Counted from the stretch's first letter, positions 17,240 through 25,594 are shown. The stretch is 64,000 nt of DNA from JAWLEV01 sp041685915 (GCA_041685915.1 JAWLEV010000002.1:24071-88070); one strand, 5' to 3'. Made by a program: numbers and translations. Notes: a model not told the origin generated them from the letters alone.

Positions 17240-17602
17240 ATGGCAAGCAATTCAAGCTCCGGAGATTTTGTGGCAGGCTTTTTGCTCGGAACGTTTGTGG
17301 GGGCAGTTCTCGCTTTCCTGTTTGCCCCTGCTCCTGGTGAGGAGACGCGGGAAAAGCTTCGTGAGAAGAGTATCGAGTTGAGAGAGCGCGCGGAGGAACT
17401 CTCCTCCGAAGCCGAGGAGCGGGCGAGAGAACTTCGGGAAAAGGGCGAGAGCGCGGTCAAAGGACAGAAATCCCGCTTCCAAGAGGCGATGGAAGAGGGC
17501 AAGAAAGCGGCCGAGCGCAAAAAGGAAGAACTCTTGCGTGAGATTGAGGAACTCGAATCTGAAGAGGGCATCGATCTGGAAGAGCAAGAAGGAGAGGCCT
17601 AG
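17240..17602 (+). CDS. YtxH-domain membrane-anchored coiled-coil protein
   Basis: 120 residues; the ATG at 17240 follows GAGGAGG, and an upstream in-frame start is rejected. A single glycine-rich membrane segment (DFVAGFLLGTFVGAVLAFLF) with the motif APAPGEETREKL is the YtxH signature; the rest is a charged helix rich in Glu, Lys and Arg that predicts a coiled coil. YtxH-like proteins are linked to general stress responses in Firmicutes. The precise role is unknown. Confidence 0.82.
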   Translation: MASNSSSGDFVAGFLLGTFVGAVLAFLFAPAPGEETREKLREKSIELRERAEELSSEAEERARELREKGESAVKGQKSRFQEAMEEGKKAAERKKEELLREIEELESEEGIDLEEQEGEA

Positions 17603-17717
17603 CCCAGTTTCGTCCTGAGGTCAGTTGCGTCATCCAGCGATATAGCTTTTCGTTCCCGTTGGTTCCCCTTGTCTTCTGGGTCCAGAGGATTCCCGCACGC
17701 TTGACTTTTCGACATCA

Positions 17718-17750
17718 GGGACAAAGTGCGGAAATGCCGCACTTTGTCCC
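17718..17750. terminator. Bidirectional hairpin terminator between converging genes
   Basis: GGGACAAAGTGCGG (17718-17731) and CCGCACTTTGTCCC (17737-17750) form a perfect 14-bp stem with a 5-base loop. It sits between the ends of the YtxH-like gene (plus) and the NAD(P)HX repair gene (minus), 7 bp from the latter. A T-rich tract (TTTGGTTTAT) follows on the plus strand. Confidence 0.8.
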
Positions 17751-17756
17751 TTTGGT

Positions 17757-19448
17757 TTATAAGGCGCGCAGCCGCTTCACGATGGTGGGCAATTCTGGAA
17801 GCAGATCTCCCGCCATCATGCCCCCGTTTCCGCAAGCTTGTTTCTCCCCCGCCAAGCCGTGTATATAGGCACCGCATACGGCGGCCTCGTAGCCCGATAG
17901 CCCCTGGGCCATTAGGCCCGTGATGGCACCAGCCAATACATCCCCCGTCCCCGCTGTGGCCAGGGCGGGATTGGCAAAGGGTATGACCGTGGCCTCTCCT
18001 GTGGGCGAGGCCACGACGGTATAAGCCCCCTTTAGAACCACCGTACATCCCCAGTTCTCCGCGGTGTCCACCGCCGTGCCGATGCGGTCCGATTCGATAT
18101 CCCCGATCTCGCAATGTAAGAGACGCGCCATCTCACCGGGGTGGGGTGTGATCACGCTCCCCGTGGGGATTTCCTTCCACCATTCCCCCTTATCGGCCAT
18201 GAGATTAAGGGCATCGGCGTCGATGACGAGGGGTGGTGGTGTAAAGATCTTTTCTACTTCGGGCTCCGAGACCTCAAATCCCAGGGAAGGCCGCTGTACC
18301 TTTGTTTCCCCCTTTAGGAGGGTCTGCACGAAAGCACCGGTCTTTTGATCCATGCCCAGTCCGGGCCCCACGAGAAGCACGTCGTAATCCTCTGCTTGTT
18401 CGGCGATCAGGGGCAGGGCGGCTGGCGTCAGGGCTCCCATCTCGTCGGGCAGCACGAGGAAGGTGGCCTCCGTCAACTTGGTCGTGACGCTATCATAGAT
18501 GGCGTTGGCAGCGGCCAGGGTCACCAGTCCGGCACCAAGGCGATAGGTCGCCTCGGCGGCCAGGCAGGGTGCCCCCACATAGTTGATCGATCCCGCCACG
18601 ATCAGGGCCTTGCCAAAGGAGCCCTTGTGCGCGTTCGCGGGACGTTCCGGCAGGCTCTGTCCCACACGCTGGGGCGTGGCCACGCAGAAAGGCACGTCGG
18701 CGGCGAACTGGGGATCGATGCCTATGTCGGCTACCAAGAGTTCGCCCACGCGAGCGGCGCCGGGGAAAAGGAACAACCCCGGTTTAGGAGCGGCAAAGGT
18801 GACCGTCAGGTCCGCATGGAGGGTGTGTTCGTCCACCTGGCCCGTATTACAATCCAGGCCGGAGGGCGTGTCCACGGCCACTACGAGAGGGCGACTGGTG
18901 GGGGATTTCCTTCTCCATGATACGCCTCTCAGGGATGGGCCGGAAGGCGTCAGCAGGTGGAAAAAGGGCACCGTCCTCTTTCCCTGGCGGGGTTTCAGGC
19001 CCTCGGATACGTGCGTGAGGAGGGTGGGGAGGTCGCCTCTCAGGCTGCCCTGTACCCCGGTGCCCAGCAGGGCGTCGAGCACCACGTCGGCATCCCATAC
19101 CAGGGCATCGAGGGCCTCGAATTCGGGATCCTCTCCTGCCCGCGCCATGGATATGTCCATATCTTGAACCTTTTGCAGATTGGGATCCTCTTCCCTTTCC
19201 CTCTTCCAGATATAGACGGTGACGCGATGTCCCCAGGCCCGGAGGTAGCGAGCGGCCACCAGGCCATCCCCGCCATTATTGCCCGGACCGACCAGGACGA
19301 GGACGTGGGATGCGGGATGAGGCAAGAGTTCCCGCGTCGCCAGAGCGGCGGCCTTGCCCGCGTTCTCCATCATGGTGTCATATTCCAGACCGGCGGCGTT
19401 GGCCGCCTCCTCAATCTGTCCCATCTTGTCTATGCTGACCAGCTTCAT
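17757..19448 (-). CDS. nnr: Bifunctional NAD(P)H-hydrate epimerase / ADP-dependent dehydratase
   Basis: 563 residues, longer than the usual ~500. It repairs damaged NAD(P)HX. The N-terminal YjeF epimerase domain shows VGPGNNGGDGLVAARYL and LDALLGTGVQGSLRG; the C-terminal ribokinase-like dehydratase shows KGSFGKALIVAGS, SVITPHPGEMARLL and ATAGTGDVLAGAITGL. Two family-atypical in-frame inserts are visible: one near residues 163-190 (TVPFFHLLTPSGPSLRGV) and one near 395-418 (GETKVQRPSLGFEVSEPE); they account for most of the extra length. The start at 19448 is preceded by a near-consensus promoter (19481-19509). Confidence 0.95.
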   Translation of the reverse strand: MKLVSIDKMGQIEEAANAAGLEYDTMMENAGKAAALATRELLPHPASHVLVLVGPGNNGGDGLVAARYLRAWGHRVTVYIWKREREEDPNLQKVQDMDISMARAGEDPEFEALDALVWDADVVLDALLGTGVQGSLRGDLPTLLTHVSEGLKPRQGKRTVPFFHLLTPSGPSLRGVSWRRKSPTSRPLVVAVDTPSGLDCNTGQVDEHTLHADLTVTFAAPKPGLFLFPGAARVGELLVADIGIDPQFAADVPFCVATPQRVGQSLPERPANAHKGSFGKALIVAGSINYVGAPCLAAEATYRLGAGLVTLAAANAIYDSVTTKLTEATFLVLPDEMGALTPAALPLIAEQAEDYDVLLVGPGLGMDQKTGAFVQTLLKGETKVQRPSLGFEVSEPEVEKIFTPPPLVIDADALNLMADKGEWWKEIPTGSVITPHPGEMARLLHCEIGDIESDRIGTAVDTAENWGCTVVLKGAYTVVASPTGEATVIPFANPALATAGTGDVLAGAITGLMAQGLSGYEAAVCGAYIHGLAGEKQACGNGGMMAGDLLPELPTIVKRLRAL

Positions 19449-19480
19449 CTCCCTGCCTCCATTCCTAGAATGTGCTCCTA

Positions 19481-19509
19481 ATTGTAGGGGCCACCCCTTG
19501 GAGCGTCAA
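19481..19509 (-). promoter_or_regulatory. Promoter of the NAD(P)HX repair gene
   Basis: On the minus strand TTGACG (19509-19504), a 17-base spacer and TACAAT (19486-19481) lie 33 bp before the start codon at 19448. This is close to the sigma-70 consensus and matches other promoters in this window. Confidence 0.75.
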
Positions 19510-19696
19510 TTCCCCTTCTCGTGAATCTTTGATATTGGTGGCTTTTTTTCGGCAGGAACACGTTCAAGAGTATAATAATGTCAAATCGTTTTCATCGAGA
19601 CTGGCGAATGCGCCAGATTCGTTCACGTCTCGAATATATTTGGTTGAAGCCCTGACCGCTTCATATATTTATCAAGGTTGATAGGGAGAGTTCTCC

Positions 19697-20854
19697 ATGT
19701 CTGAGCGTATTGCACAGCGTCTTCACTCCATTCCCCCCTCTGGTCTGCTCGAGTTCTTTGATATTCTGGCCACCATGGACGACGTCCTCTCCCTGGGCAT
19801 CGGGGAGCCGGATCTGCGCACGCCGGAGCCCATCGCCCAGGCGGGTATCGATGCCATCCGTCGAGGGCAGACGGGCTACACGTCGAACGCGGGAATGCGC
19901 GAGCTCCGTGAGGCCATCACCGCTGACCTCGCGGCGCGGTACGACGTCCACTATGACCCAGAGACCGAGATCCTGGTCACCGTGGGCGTCTCGGAGGCGC
20001 TCCATGCCGCCCTTCTCTCCCTCGTCGATGCCGGCGACGGCGTCCTGCTGCCCGAACCTTGTTTCGTGGCCTATGCCCCGTGCGTCCGTTTTGCCGACGG
20101 TGTGGTGCAATCGGTGCCCACCAGGGCGAGGGAGGACTTTCAGGTGACCCGTGAGGCGCTTGAGGATGCCGTGGATGCGCGCACCAAGGCCCTGCTGCTG
20201 AGCTATCCCAACAATCCCACCGGAGCCGTCATGTCGCGCGAACGTCTCGGCGACGTGGCCCGCTTTGCTCGGGAGCGCGATCTGATCGTGCTTTCGGACG
20301 AGATCTATGATCGTTTCGTCTATGGGGTGGAGCACGTATGCTTTGCCGCGCTGCTGGATATGCGGGCGCACACCGTCCTGTTGGGAGGCTTTAGCAAATG
20401 CTATGCCATGACGGGATGGCGTATCGGATATGCGTGTGGGCCCCGGGATATCATTCAGGCCATGCACAAAGTGCATCAATACACCATCATGTCCGCGCCC
20501 ACCCTGGCCCAGGCCGGCGCCCTGGAGGCGCTCCGCCATTCTGGGGACTGTTCCGAACGGATCCTTCAAGAATTCTCTCAGAGGCGGGATGTCGTGGTGC
20601 AGGCTCTGGACGAGATCGGCCTGCCCTGCGTCGAGCCGCGCGGGGCCATGTACGCCTTTCCTTCCATCGCGCAGACGGGATTGACCTCGGCCGAGTTCTC
20701 CGAGGGGCTCTTGCGGGAGGAAAAGGTGGCCGTGGTGCCCGGCGAGGCCTTTGGCGAGGCGGGAAGGGGACATGTACGGATCGCCTATACCGTACCGGCG
20801 GGCGTCCTTGAGGAAGCCCTGGAGCGTATCTATCGCTTTGTGCGCCGGTTGTGA
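19697..20854 (+). CDS. Class I/II pyridoxal-phosphate aminotransferase
   Basis: 385 residues, standard for the aspartate/aromatic aminotransferase I-gamma group. Visible: GEPDLRTPEPI near the N-terminus, TSNAGMRELREAI, SYPNNPTGAVM, LSDEIYDRFVYG, the PLP lysine in GGFSKCYAMTGWRIGY, and a C-terminal substrate arginine in GHVRIAYT. It transfers amino groups between an amino acid (aspartate, alanine or aromatic) and 2-oxoglutarate; specificity cannot be read from sequence alone. The ATG at 19697 follows GGGAGAG. A TATAAT at 19571-19576 may be its -10, though the -35 is weak. Confidence 0.92.
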   Translation: MSERIAQRLHSIPPSGLLEFFDILATMDDVLSLGIGEPDLRTPEPIAQAGIDAIRRGQTGYTSNAGMRELREAITADLAARYDVHYDPETEILVTVGVSEALHAALLSLVDAGDGVLLPEPCFVAYAPCVRFADGVVQSVPTRAREDFQVTREALEDAVDARTKALLLSYPNNPTGAVMSRERLGDVARFARERDLIVLSDEIYDRFVYGVEHVCFAALLDMRAHTVLLGGFSKCYAMTGWRIGYACGPRDIIQAMHKVHQYTIMSAPTLAQAGALEALRHSGDCSERILQEFSQRRDVVVQALDEIGLPCVEPRGAMYAFPSIAQTGLTSAEFSEGLLREEKVAVVPGEAFGEAGRGHVRIAYTVPAGVLEEALERIYRFVRRL

Positions 20855-20908
20855 GGGGGGCGTGGTATCGACGTAGATTTTGCCTCCTTTCCGCTATTGC
20901 ATACTTCT

Positions 20909-20938
20909 TTGACACCCTCGGCTTCTCCCGGGTAGAAT
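20909..20938 (+). promoter_or_regulatory. Promoter of the enolase-superfamily gene at 21 kb
   Basis: TTGACA (20909-20914), an 18-base spacer and TAGAAT (20933-20938) lie about 40 bp before the ATG at 20978. The spacing gives a 5-prime leader of roughly 33 bases. Confidence 0.65.
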
Positions 20939-20977
20939 GGACTCGTCATTATGAATGGCCTGACAAGGAGACCCCCC

Positions 20978-22081
20978 ATGCAAATTACCGACGTCACGCT
21001 GACCCCCGTTTACTCTCGCCGGGAGACGGGCATCGCCTCGCCCCACGTCATCGTGCAGTTGCACACCGACGAGGGGCTGGTGGGTCTGGGAGAGATGTCC
21101 GACCTGGGCCACGGCAACTATCGCTTCGACCTGGACGACCTGCGAGAGAGTATCCTCTACTTTCTGGAGGGTGAGGATCCCCTGAACTATGGCCCGCTGA
21201 CGCGGGCGGCCCGGACGCGGTTCCCCGGGGGCGGCGCCCTGAGGGAGGGGATCGAGATTGCCATCTTTGACCTGCTGGGCAAGGCCAAGGACCAGTCCAT
21301 CGCCGAGGTGTTGGGCGGCGGTTATCGGGACAAGATCCGCGTCTGCTATCCCATCTTTCGCATGTTCCATATGGACGAGGTGGAGGAGAACGTGGCCCGC
21401 GTGGAACGCCGCATGAACGAGGGACAGGACATGTTCCGCCTCTACTGCGGCGGCAATGTGGAGGCCGACGAGGCCTTTCTCAAGGCCGTGCGTGACCGCT
21501 GGGGCGATCGGTTTGTGCTCAAGTCGCTGGATCTGAGCGGCCGTCTGCCCTGGAAAAAGAGCCTGGACGTGTTGGAGAGGTTGCGGCCCTACGAGCCCAT
21601 CCTGGCCGAGTCCGTCTGTGACCGACGCGACCCTGAGGGGCAGTACGAAGTCCGCGTGCGCACCGATCTGCCCATCAGTGAGCATATCAGTTCCACCCAG
21701 CAGGCCATGGATTTCGCCCAGAATCGCTACGTGGATATCTACAACGTGAGCCTGGCCGGAGCCGGCGGCTTTACCAGTGCCCTGCGCATCGCGCGGATCG
21801 CCCAGGCGGCGGGCATCTCCTGTCTGGTGGGCACCACCCAGGAACTGTCCGTCGGTGTGGCGGCCCAGGCCATGTTCGGTGCCGTGCTGGAGAACCTGGA
21901 CTATCCCTCGGACATGACCGGCGGCCTGCTCTATAGGGACGACGTGGTGGTGGATCGGGTGCAATATGAGAATGGCTACCTCCTGGTGCCCGACGGTCCC
22001 GGTGTGGGCATGGCTCTGGACGAGGACAAGTTGGCCGCCCTGGAGCGCCCCCTGAGTTCCCTCCCCGTGGAGGCCTGGTAG
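20978..22081 (+). CDS. Enolase-superfamily protein (MR/MLE group) with an atypical active site
   Basis: 367 residues; the ATG at 20978 has AAGGAG seven bases upstream and gives MQITDVTLTPVYS. The capping domain (HTDEGLVGLGEM) and barrel are clear. Likely metal ligands are Asp in LKSLDLSGR, Glu in ILAESVCD and Glu in PISEHISS. The position of the catalytic K-x-K/K-x-H reads FRLYCGG, with no lysine, and the usual His near the end of the barrel reads VGTTQELSVG. It should still bind Mg2+ and a carboxylate, but may use different chemistry from mandelate racemase. The downstream DapA-family gene, once adjacent, probably shares the pathway. Confidence 0.85.
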   Translation: MQITDVTLTPVYSRRETGIASPHVIVQLHTDEGLVGLGEMSDLGHGNYRFDLDDLRESILYFLEGEDPLNYGPLTRAARTRFPGGGALREGIEIAIFDLLGKAKDQSIAEVLGGGYRDKIRVCYPIFRMFHMDEVEENVARVERRMNEGQDMFRLYCGGNVEADEAFLKAVRDRWGDRFVLKSLDLSGRLPWKKSLDVLERLRPYEPILAESVCDRRDPEGQYEVRVRTDLPISEHISSTQQAMDFAQNRYVDIYNVSLAGAGGFTSALRIARIAQAAGISCLVGTTQELSVGVAAQAMFGAVLENLDYPSDMTGGLLYRDDVVVDRVQYENGYLLVPDGPGVGMALDEDKLAALERPLSSLPVEAW

Positions 22082-22107
22082 GTATCGACTGCGATTGAGA
22101 AGGAAGA
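22064..22107 (+). repeat. Direct repeat, left copy (3-prime end of the enolase-like gene)
   Basis: This 44-base stretch holds the last codons of the enolase-like gene (Pro-Val-Glu-Ala-Trp-stop) and the following leader. It matches 23039-23082 at 37 of 44 positions, and all seven differences are transitions. The two copies bracket the VapBC module. Confidence 0.85.
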
Positions 22108-22179
22108 GTTGACTATCCTGCCCATAGTGACTATTGGAAGCCGTCTCTCGCACCGATGCGGGAGGCGGTTATCTGGGAG

Positions 22180-22218
22180 TTGGCGACCTCTTAAAGCAGC
22201 ATTATACTGATTATCAGT
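22180..22218 (+). promoter_or_regulatory. Promoter with palindromic operator of the toxin-antitoxin operon
   Basis: TTGGCG (22180-22185), 17 bases and TATACT (22203-22208) form a promoter. The perfect palindrome ACTGAT-T-ATCAGT (22206-22218) overlaps the -10, placing a repressor on the polymerase site. Autorepression by the antitoxin or its complex is the family norm. Confidence 0.65.
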
Positions 22219-22253
22219 GTGGTGAGGCTCTCGGTGAGAGGAGGCACGAAGAG

Positions 22254-22580
22254 ATGAGCACCCAAAGAGTTGCCATAGGACGGGTAAAACGGGACATCTC
22301 CGAACTGGTCAACCGCGTCGCTTATGGCGGGGAGAGGATCATTTTGACCTCTCGTGGTAAGCCCAAGGCGGCACTGATCAGTCTCGCGGATTACGAGCGG
22401 TTGCAACAGGAGCAGCAAGGGGACCGCTTGGCGCACTGGGAGGCATGGGTGATAGAATGTGAAAGATTGAGCGACCAGATCATGGCTCGCCGTCAGGAAG
22501 AACCGTTGGATCTGGATGCCCTCTGGGAAGCGACGCGAGCGGATCTGGAGGCGCGCGATGAGCGAACGGTTGGTCATTGA
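22254..22580 (+). CDS. Type II antitoxin, Phd/YefM family
   Basis: 108 residues from the ATG at 22254, which follows AGGAGG. The N-terminal DNA-binding domain shows VAIGRVKRDISELVNRVAY and RIILTSRGKPKAALISLADYE, the Phd/YefM signature; the acidic, helical C-terminus would wrap the toxin. It overlaps the toxin gene by 23 bp. The palindrome at 22206-22218 is its probable operator. Confidence 0.9.
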   Translation: MSTQRVAIGRVKRDISELVNRVAYGGERIILTSRGKPKAALISLADYERLQQEQQGDRLAHWEAWVIECERLSDQIMARRQEEPLDLDALWEATRADLEARDERTVGH

Positions 22581-22989
22581 TGCCAGCTTTGCGTTCAGGT
22601 TGATTCTGCCTGGTCCGCATCAGGAACGCTATCGGGCTTTGGCAGCACAGTGGCACAGGGAGGATTATCTGTTGTGCACCCCTACGCTGTGGATCTATGA
22701 GATCACCTCCGCCTTTTGCAAGGTAGCGGCCTTTGGACAGATCGGCCGCGATCAGGGACGTCAAGCACTGGCGCTAGCGCAGAAACCGGGTGTGCGGTTG
22801 TTCCCGCCCGACGATACCCAGACCAGATTGGCTTTTGACTGGACGATGCGGCTGAAGCGTGCTGCGGCATATGATAGCTTTTATCTGGCGTTGGCAGAGA
22901 CATTGCAGAGTGAATTCTGGACGGCGGACAAGGGCTTGAGCAATGCCGCCGATGTTTCCTGGATACACTTGGTAGATGAATCGCTTTGA
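22558..22989 (+). CDS. PIN-domain toxin (VapC family ribonuclease)
   Basis: 143 residues; the ATG at 22558 lies inside the antitoxin gene, so translation is coupled. The metal-binding acids of PIN domains are visible: Asp in LVIDASFAF, Glu in WIYEITSAF, Asp in AAAYDSFYLALAE and Asp in WTADKGLSN. VapC toxins cleave tRNA or rRNA when free of antitoxin. The module interrupts two metabolic genes and is framed by a 44-bp repeat, a sign of insertion. Confidence 0.92.
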   Translation: MSERLVIDASFAFRLILPGPHQERYRALAAQWHREDYLLCTPTLWIYEITSAFCKVAAFGQIGRDQGRQALALAQKPGVRLFPPDDTQTRLAFDWTMRLKRAAAYDSFYLALAETLQSEFWTADKGLSNAADVSWIHLVDESL

Positions 22990-23038
22990 ACGTCTGTCAA
23001 TCCTTAAAGGGAAGGAGAAACGCTTCACTGTTCTCCTT

Positions 23039-23082
23039 CCCGTAGAGGCCTGGTAGGCATTGATTGCAACTGAGAAGGAGGA
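23039..23082 (+). repeat. Direct repeat, right copy (remnant of an enolase-like gene 3-prime end)
   Basis: This copy reads CCC GTA GAG GCC TGG TAG, still encoding Pro-Val-Glu-Ala-Trp-stop although no gene ends here, and includes the ribosome site of the aldolase gene. It is a duplicate of 22064-22107, marking the right edge of the inserted toxin-antitoxin segment. Confidence 0.85.
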
Positions 23083-23086
23083 TACC

Positions 23087-23989
23087 ATGAAGGAAGGCTG
23101 GCGCGGCATTTTTTCTATTGCGGCAACGCCCTTTGATGAACAAGGGGAACTGCTCTTTGATGACCTGGCTCACATTGTCGATTGGATCGTTCGTGCGGGA
23201 GCCCATGGCGTAGTTTGGCCGGTGGGCCACAGCGAATTTACTGCGCTCTCGCATAAAGAACGTATGCAGGGCACAGAAGTAGCGGTCGAGACGGTGGCAG
23301 GGCGGGCACCCGTCATCATCGGCGTCTCGGCCCAGTGCCGCCCGGAGGCCGTCTTCTATGCGGAGCGCGCCGGCGAGTGCGGGGCCGACGGGGTCATCGC
23401 CATGCTGCCCCGGGGGTTCGATGCCGGCAAATACGACCTCATCCTCGCCTACTATAGGGAGATCGCCGAGGCTGCCGCGCTGCCCGTCTTTATCCAGAAT
23501 CAGGGACCACCCTGGGCGGGGCTGCCGGCGGAGACCATCGTGCGGCTCTGTCGCGACATTCCCTTGGTCGAGTACGTCAAGGAGGAAAAGCCGCCCCAGA
23601 CAACCTCTTGCCAGGAGATCCTCGATATCTGTGGCGACGACATGCGCGGCGTTTTCTCCGGCGGGGGCGGCTCCTGGCTCATCTCCGAGATGCAGCGGGG
23701 CATCAGCGGCTGCTTCCCGGGTTCCCCCGTGACCGATATCGTGGTGCAGGTATGGAATCTGTGGCACGATGGCGAGCGGAAAAGGGCGCGGGAACTGCAC
23801 AACCGCCACGCCGCCTATATGAGGATCTGGCGGGGCATGCCCGCTGGCGCGCGTAAGCAGATCCTCGTCCGACGTGGCGTCATCAGCACAGCTTTTGTGC
23901 GTAACGAGGGCATCGCCGAACTGGACGATGTCGATTCCAAAGAGCTCGATTACGCCCTGGCGCTGCTGGCTCCCGATTTCACCGTCTAA
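23087..23989 (+). CDS. DapA-family (dihydrodipicolinate synthase/NAL superfamily) aldolase or dehydratase
   Basis: 300 residues; the ATG at 23087 has AAGGAGG upstream. Members form a Schiff base with a 2-oxo acid through a barrel lysine, here in VEYVKEEKPP (about residue 165). The N-terminal pattern GIFSIAATPFDEQGEL and GVVWPVGHSEFTALSHKER is typical. The conserved tyrosine of the YN motif reads VFIQNQGPP, so the proton relay differs from DapA and a lysine-pathway role is unlikely. Between two enolase-superfamily genes, it probably cleaves or dehydrates a 2-keto-3-deoxy sugar acid. Confidence 0.88.
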   Translation: MKEGWRGIFSIAATPFDEQGELLFDDLAHIVDWIVRAGAHGVVWPVGHSEFTALSHKERMQGTEVAVETVAGRAPVIIGVSAQCRPEAVFYAERAGECGADGVIAMLPRGFDAGKYDLILAYYREIAEAAALPVFIQNQGPPWAGLPAETIVRLCRDIPLVEYVKEEKPPQTTSCQEILDICGDDMRGVFSGGGGSWLISEMQRGISGCFPGSPVTDIVVQVWNLWHDGERKRARELHNRHAAYMRIWRGMPAGARKQILVRRGVISTAFVRNEGIAELDDVDSKELDYALALLAPDFTV

Positions 23990-23994
23990 CAAGG

Positions 23995-24039
23995 AGGGGC
24001 CATGGCGTCACCGCGAGTATGTGGTGGTCCATGGCCCCT
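23995..24039 (+). terminator. Hairpin terminator after the DapA-family gene
   Basis: AGGGGCCATGG (23995-24005) and CCATGGCCCCT (24029-24039) form a perfect 11-bp stem, and the loop holds an inner CACC/GGTG pair. It begins 6 bp after the stop codon and is followed by TTCCCCTTT. It separates this unit from the next enolase-superfamily gene. Confidence 0.7.
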
Positions 24040-24142
24040 TTCCCCTTTACCGTCGTCGACCTTCCCGTTCTTGACCGCTCCCCGCCGATCTCATATGCTA
24101 GGGCCAATACGATACGTTTTCTGAGATAAAGGAGGATCGAGC

Positions 24143-25225
24143 ATGGAGATCACGGGAGTAAAGGTCCACCATGTGGAATGGGAGCGCGGACCATACCACT
24201 GGCGCGATGGCATCATGCCCAACGACCCCACGGGGCGGACTGGCCTGCTGCGCATCATGACCGACGAGGGTGTCGAGGGGCTTTCGCCCTATCGTGGGGG
24301 AGCGAACCTTGAGGAGGTCAAGTGGCAACTCGTGGGGGCTGACCCCTTGAATATAGAGCGCATATGGCAAGATTTTTGGCGCAATCTGCGCACCTCGCGT
24401 CTGGGAAGCGCCATCGGCGCCGTGGACGTAGCCCTCTGGGATCTGTACGGCAAGGTGTGTGATCTGCCCGTCTACAAGTTGCTGGGTGGCATGCGCGATC
24501 GCATTCCGGCCTATGCCAGCACGGTGACCCTGGACTCTATAGAGGAGTTCATGGAACTGGCCGACGACGTCCTGGAAAAGGGATACAGGGCCATCAAACT
24601 CCACGCCTGGGGACGGCTCGAGGAGGACGCCGCCCTGTGCAAGGCCCTCCGAGCAAAGGTGGGAGACGACATCACCCTCATGTACGACGCCTCCAGCATG
24701 TTCAACCTGTATGAAGAGGCCCTGTGGTTCGGGCGCCAGTTGGAGGAGGCGGACTATTTCTGGTATGAGGAGCCCATGGATCACTTTAATATCACCGCCC
24801 TGGCGCGCCTGGCTGAGGCACTGGATATCCCCCTGGCCACGGCGGAGGCCACCCATGGCGGCCCCTGGGACGCCCTGACACACATCAGTAATGGTGCGGC
24901 GGATATCATCCTCAGCGGTCCCCTGGACGAGTACAAGGGCGGATTCACCGGCGTCATGAAGACGGCCCACATCTGTGAGGGCTTTGGCATGATGTGCGCC
25001 ATGCACGGAAGTTCCATCGCTTCGCTGCACGCCGCCTGTGCCATCTATAACACGAAATACTTTGAGCGTCTGGTGCCCGCCACCTACTATACCCCGCCGG
25101 GGGTCAAGACGGCGGCCACGGAAATAGACGACGAGGGGTATGCCCAGCCGTGGGATGATCCCGGCCTGGGACTGCGCATCGATTGGGACTGGGTCGAGGA
25201 GCATACGGTGGGCGTCGAGGAGTAG
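24143..25225 (+). CDS. Enolase-superfamily sugar-acid dehydratase (MR/MLE group)
   Basis: 360 residues; the ATG at 24143 has AAAGGAGG upstream. It shows a capping domain (MTDEGVEGLSPYRGG), VDVALWDLYGK, a K-x-H pair in AIKLHAWG, metal ligands Asp in LMYDASSMF, Glu in WYEEPMDH and Glu in ATAEATHGG, and a late His in CAMHGSSIA. This is a complete active site, unlike the paralogue at 21 kb. K-x-H pairs occur in dehydratases of sugar acids such as galactarate or arabinonate; the substrate is not determined. It has its own leader after the terminator at 23995-24039. Confidence 0.9.
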   Translation: MEITGVKVHHVEWERGPYHWRDGIMPNDPTGRTGLLRIMTDEGVEGLSPYRGGANLEEVKWQLVGADPLNIERIWQDFWRNLRTSRLGSAIGAVDVALWDLYGKVCDLPVYKLLGGMRDRIPAYASTVTLDSIEEFMELADDVLEKGYRAIKLHAWGRLEEDAALCKALRAKVGDDITLMYDASSMFNLYEEALWFGRQLEEADYFWYEEPMDHFNITALARLAEALDIPLATAEATHGGPWDALTHISNGAADIILSGPLDEYKGGFTGVMKTAHICEGFGMMCAMHGSSIASLHAACAIYNTKYFERLVPATYYTPPGVKTAATEIDDEGYAQPWDDPGLGLRIDWDWVEEHTVGVEE

Positions 25226-25386
25226 CAGGCGCGCCAGATTCCCGTCGGGATGGCTGCGTTTAATCCAGCGGGTCAACGTGGGGAGAAAAGGTGATATATG
25301 GAGAGACGAGCATCTCATTTTGGTAGGCGCCCATTTTATCGTGGCTTTGGGGTGCACGCAAATGTTGTAGCTGACTTACCATTCCC

Positions 25387-25594
25387 CGTCCGCGCAGGCG
25401 GCTTTAGGACTGCAGAATGGCAGCGCCATTCTGCCAGGCTACCGAGGGTGGCCCAATTGGCCGGTAGGCCTCAAACGCTGGCTTCAGAGGGGGAGGGATG
25501 GGGAACGAACGTCCCAAATATGCTCGGCGTAAAGCCCAGCGCTAAGGCGCTTCGCGCCGGGCGTCGACGCAGGTCGACGCGTCTGGGGAGCGTC
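25387..25594 (+). repeat. Dispersed structured repeat, copy 1
   Basis: A second, inverted copy lies at 36837-36992. Shared blocks include GGGGAACGAACGTCC, AGCCCAGCGCTAAGGC and GTCGACGCAGGTCGACGCG, the last able to fold on itself. This copy carries about 50 extra bases with a perfect hairpin GCAGAATGGC-AGC-GCCATTCTGC (25412-25434). It occupies most of the non-coding gap 25226-25792. I see no protein-coding capacity. Confidence 0.8.
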
